Assembly: GCA_023425225.1 (NCBI GenBank)
Contig: JAFADB010000036.1
Coordinates: 1 to 5,229, forward strand
Reading direction: 5' to 3'
Length of the DNA stretch: 5,229 nucleotides
From: Pseudomonadota bacterium
GTDB lineage: Bacteria > Pseudomonadota > Gammaproteobacteria > Xanthomonadales > Xanthomonadaceae
The notes below the pieces were generated by a model. The model did not search any database. It saw nothing but the letters and a program-made list of their open reading frames with translations, and was not told where the DNA came from. The position numbers and the translations under genes are program-made. Positions 4,805 through 5,229 of this stretch are shown here, piece by piece (positions within the stretch are counted from its first letter, which is position 1; every line of letters starts with the position of its first letter).

Positions 4805-5229
4805 ATGCGTCATTCCGCTCCCATCGCCCGCGCCGTGTCGGTCGCGTTGCTTGCGTCCTTCACGATCGCCGCCACCAGCGGTTGCAGCTGGTTCCACAAG
4901 GGGGCACGGGGCGATTACGCATTGCCGGCCGAGATGCGGCCGCTGGAAGTCCCGCCGGACCTGAACCAGCCCAACACCGCCGGTGCCATGCAGGTGCCGG
5001 CGCTGGCCTCGGCCAAGCCGGCCGCTCCCGCGGCCAACCAGTCGCCGGCCGCATCCGCCAATGGCTTCACGGTGGCCGGTTCGCGCGACGAGGTGTTCGG
5101 CCAGGTCGGCGAGGCGCTGGAGGCGATCCCGGGCGTCACCGTCGCCAGCCGCGCGCAGCTGCTGGGTTCGTTCGACGTCAGCTACGAAGGCGGCAACTTC
5201 CTGGTGCGCGTGGTTTCGGTCGAGGCCGG
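4805..5229 (+). CDS. bamC: BamC-like outer membrane assembly lipoprotein, 3' end cut by window edge
   Basis: Visible are 141 residues from the ATG at 4805; the frame is open at the right edge. Residues 1-26 form a lipoprotein signal: Arg2 and Arg9, then a hydrophobic stretch, then TSGC with the lipidated Cys27. Ser28 follows, so export to the outer membrane via Lol is expected. After the cysteine comes a segment DYALPAEMRPLEVPPDLN (37-54), like the N-terminal region through which BamC contacts BamD. Next is a low-complexity Ala/Pro/Ser linker (about 64-86), then the start of a helix-grip domain (about 92-140, with EVFGQVGEALEAIPGV and LLGSFDVSYEGGNFLVRV). BamC is an accessory subunit of the beta-barrel assembly complex. 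The position directly after dapA is the same as E. coli bamC (formerly nlpB/dapX) and supports the call, because sequence likeness to E. coli BamC is low. The second helix-grip domain would lie outside the window. Confidence 0.78.
   Translation, partial: MRHSAPIARAVSVALLASFTIAATSGCSWFHKGARGDYALPAEMRPLEVPPDLNQPNTAGAMQVPALASAKPAAPAANQSPAASANGFTVAGSRDEVFGQVGEALEAIPGVTVASRAQLLGSFDVSYEGGNFLVRVVSVEA

Overview
This 5.2 kb window looks like chromosomal core DNA from a GC-rich gammaproteobacterium, most likely of the Xanthomonadaceae (Xanthomonas, Stenotrophomonas, Lysobacter and relatives). The grounds are high GC, GTG and TTG starts, a Cys47/Cys83 PrxQ-type peroxiredoxin like the one characterised in Xylella, and a gene order that keeps the bamC-dapA / gcvR-bcp block known from Escherichia coli. 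No mobile element, CRISPR array, tRNA or rRNA is visible.

Layout. A divergent control region at about 3733-3875 splits the window. To its left, five genes run on the minus strand in this order: gcvR (two-ACT-domain regulator), bcp (peroxiredoxin), a PIN-PhoH ATPase, a small putative lipoprotein of unknown function, and a DUF1275/YoaK-type membrane protein cut by the left edge. Gaps are 70, 79, -4 and 54 bases, so they could be co-transcribed in part or in full. The PhoH and lipoprotein genes overlap by GTGA. To the right, two genes run on the plus strand: dapA (lysine/diaminopimelate pathway, TTG start) and, 20 bases later, the 5' part of a BamC-like outer-membrane-assembly lipoprotein cut by the right edge.

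Function. dapA feeds diaminopimelate to peptidoglycan and lysine to protein, and the BamC-like lipoprotein belongs to the beta-barrel assembly machinery, so the right half serves the cell envelope. The left half combines glycine-linked regulation, peroxide detoxification and an RNA-linked ATPase/nuclease, followed by two envelope proteins.

This is mainly an ordinary housekeeping region and I do not see an undescribed system. The points most worth a second look are a DapA whose lysine-feedback residues all appear replaced, compact RNA hairpins in both gaps flanking bcp (one pair mutually exclusive), superimposed divergent promoters, and an uncharacterised lipoprotein translationally coupled to PhoH.
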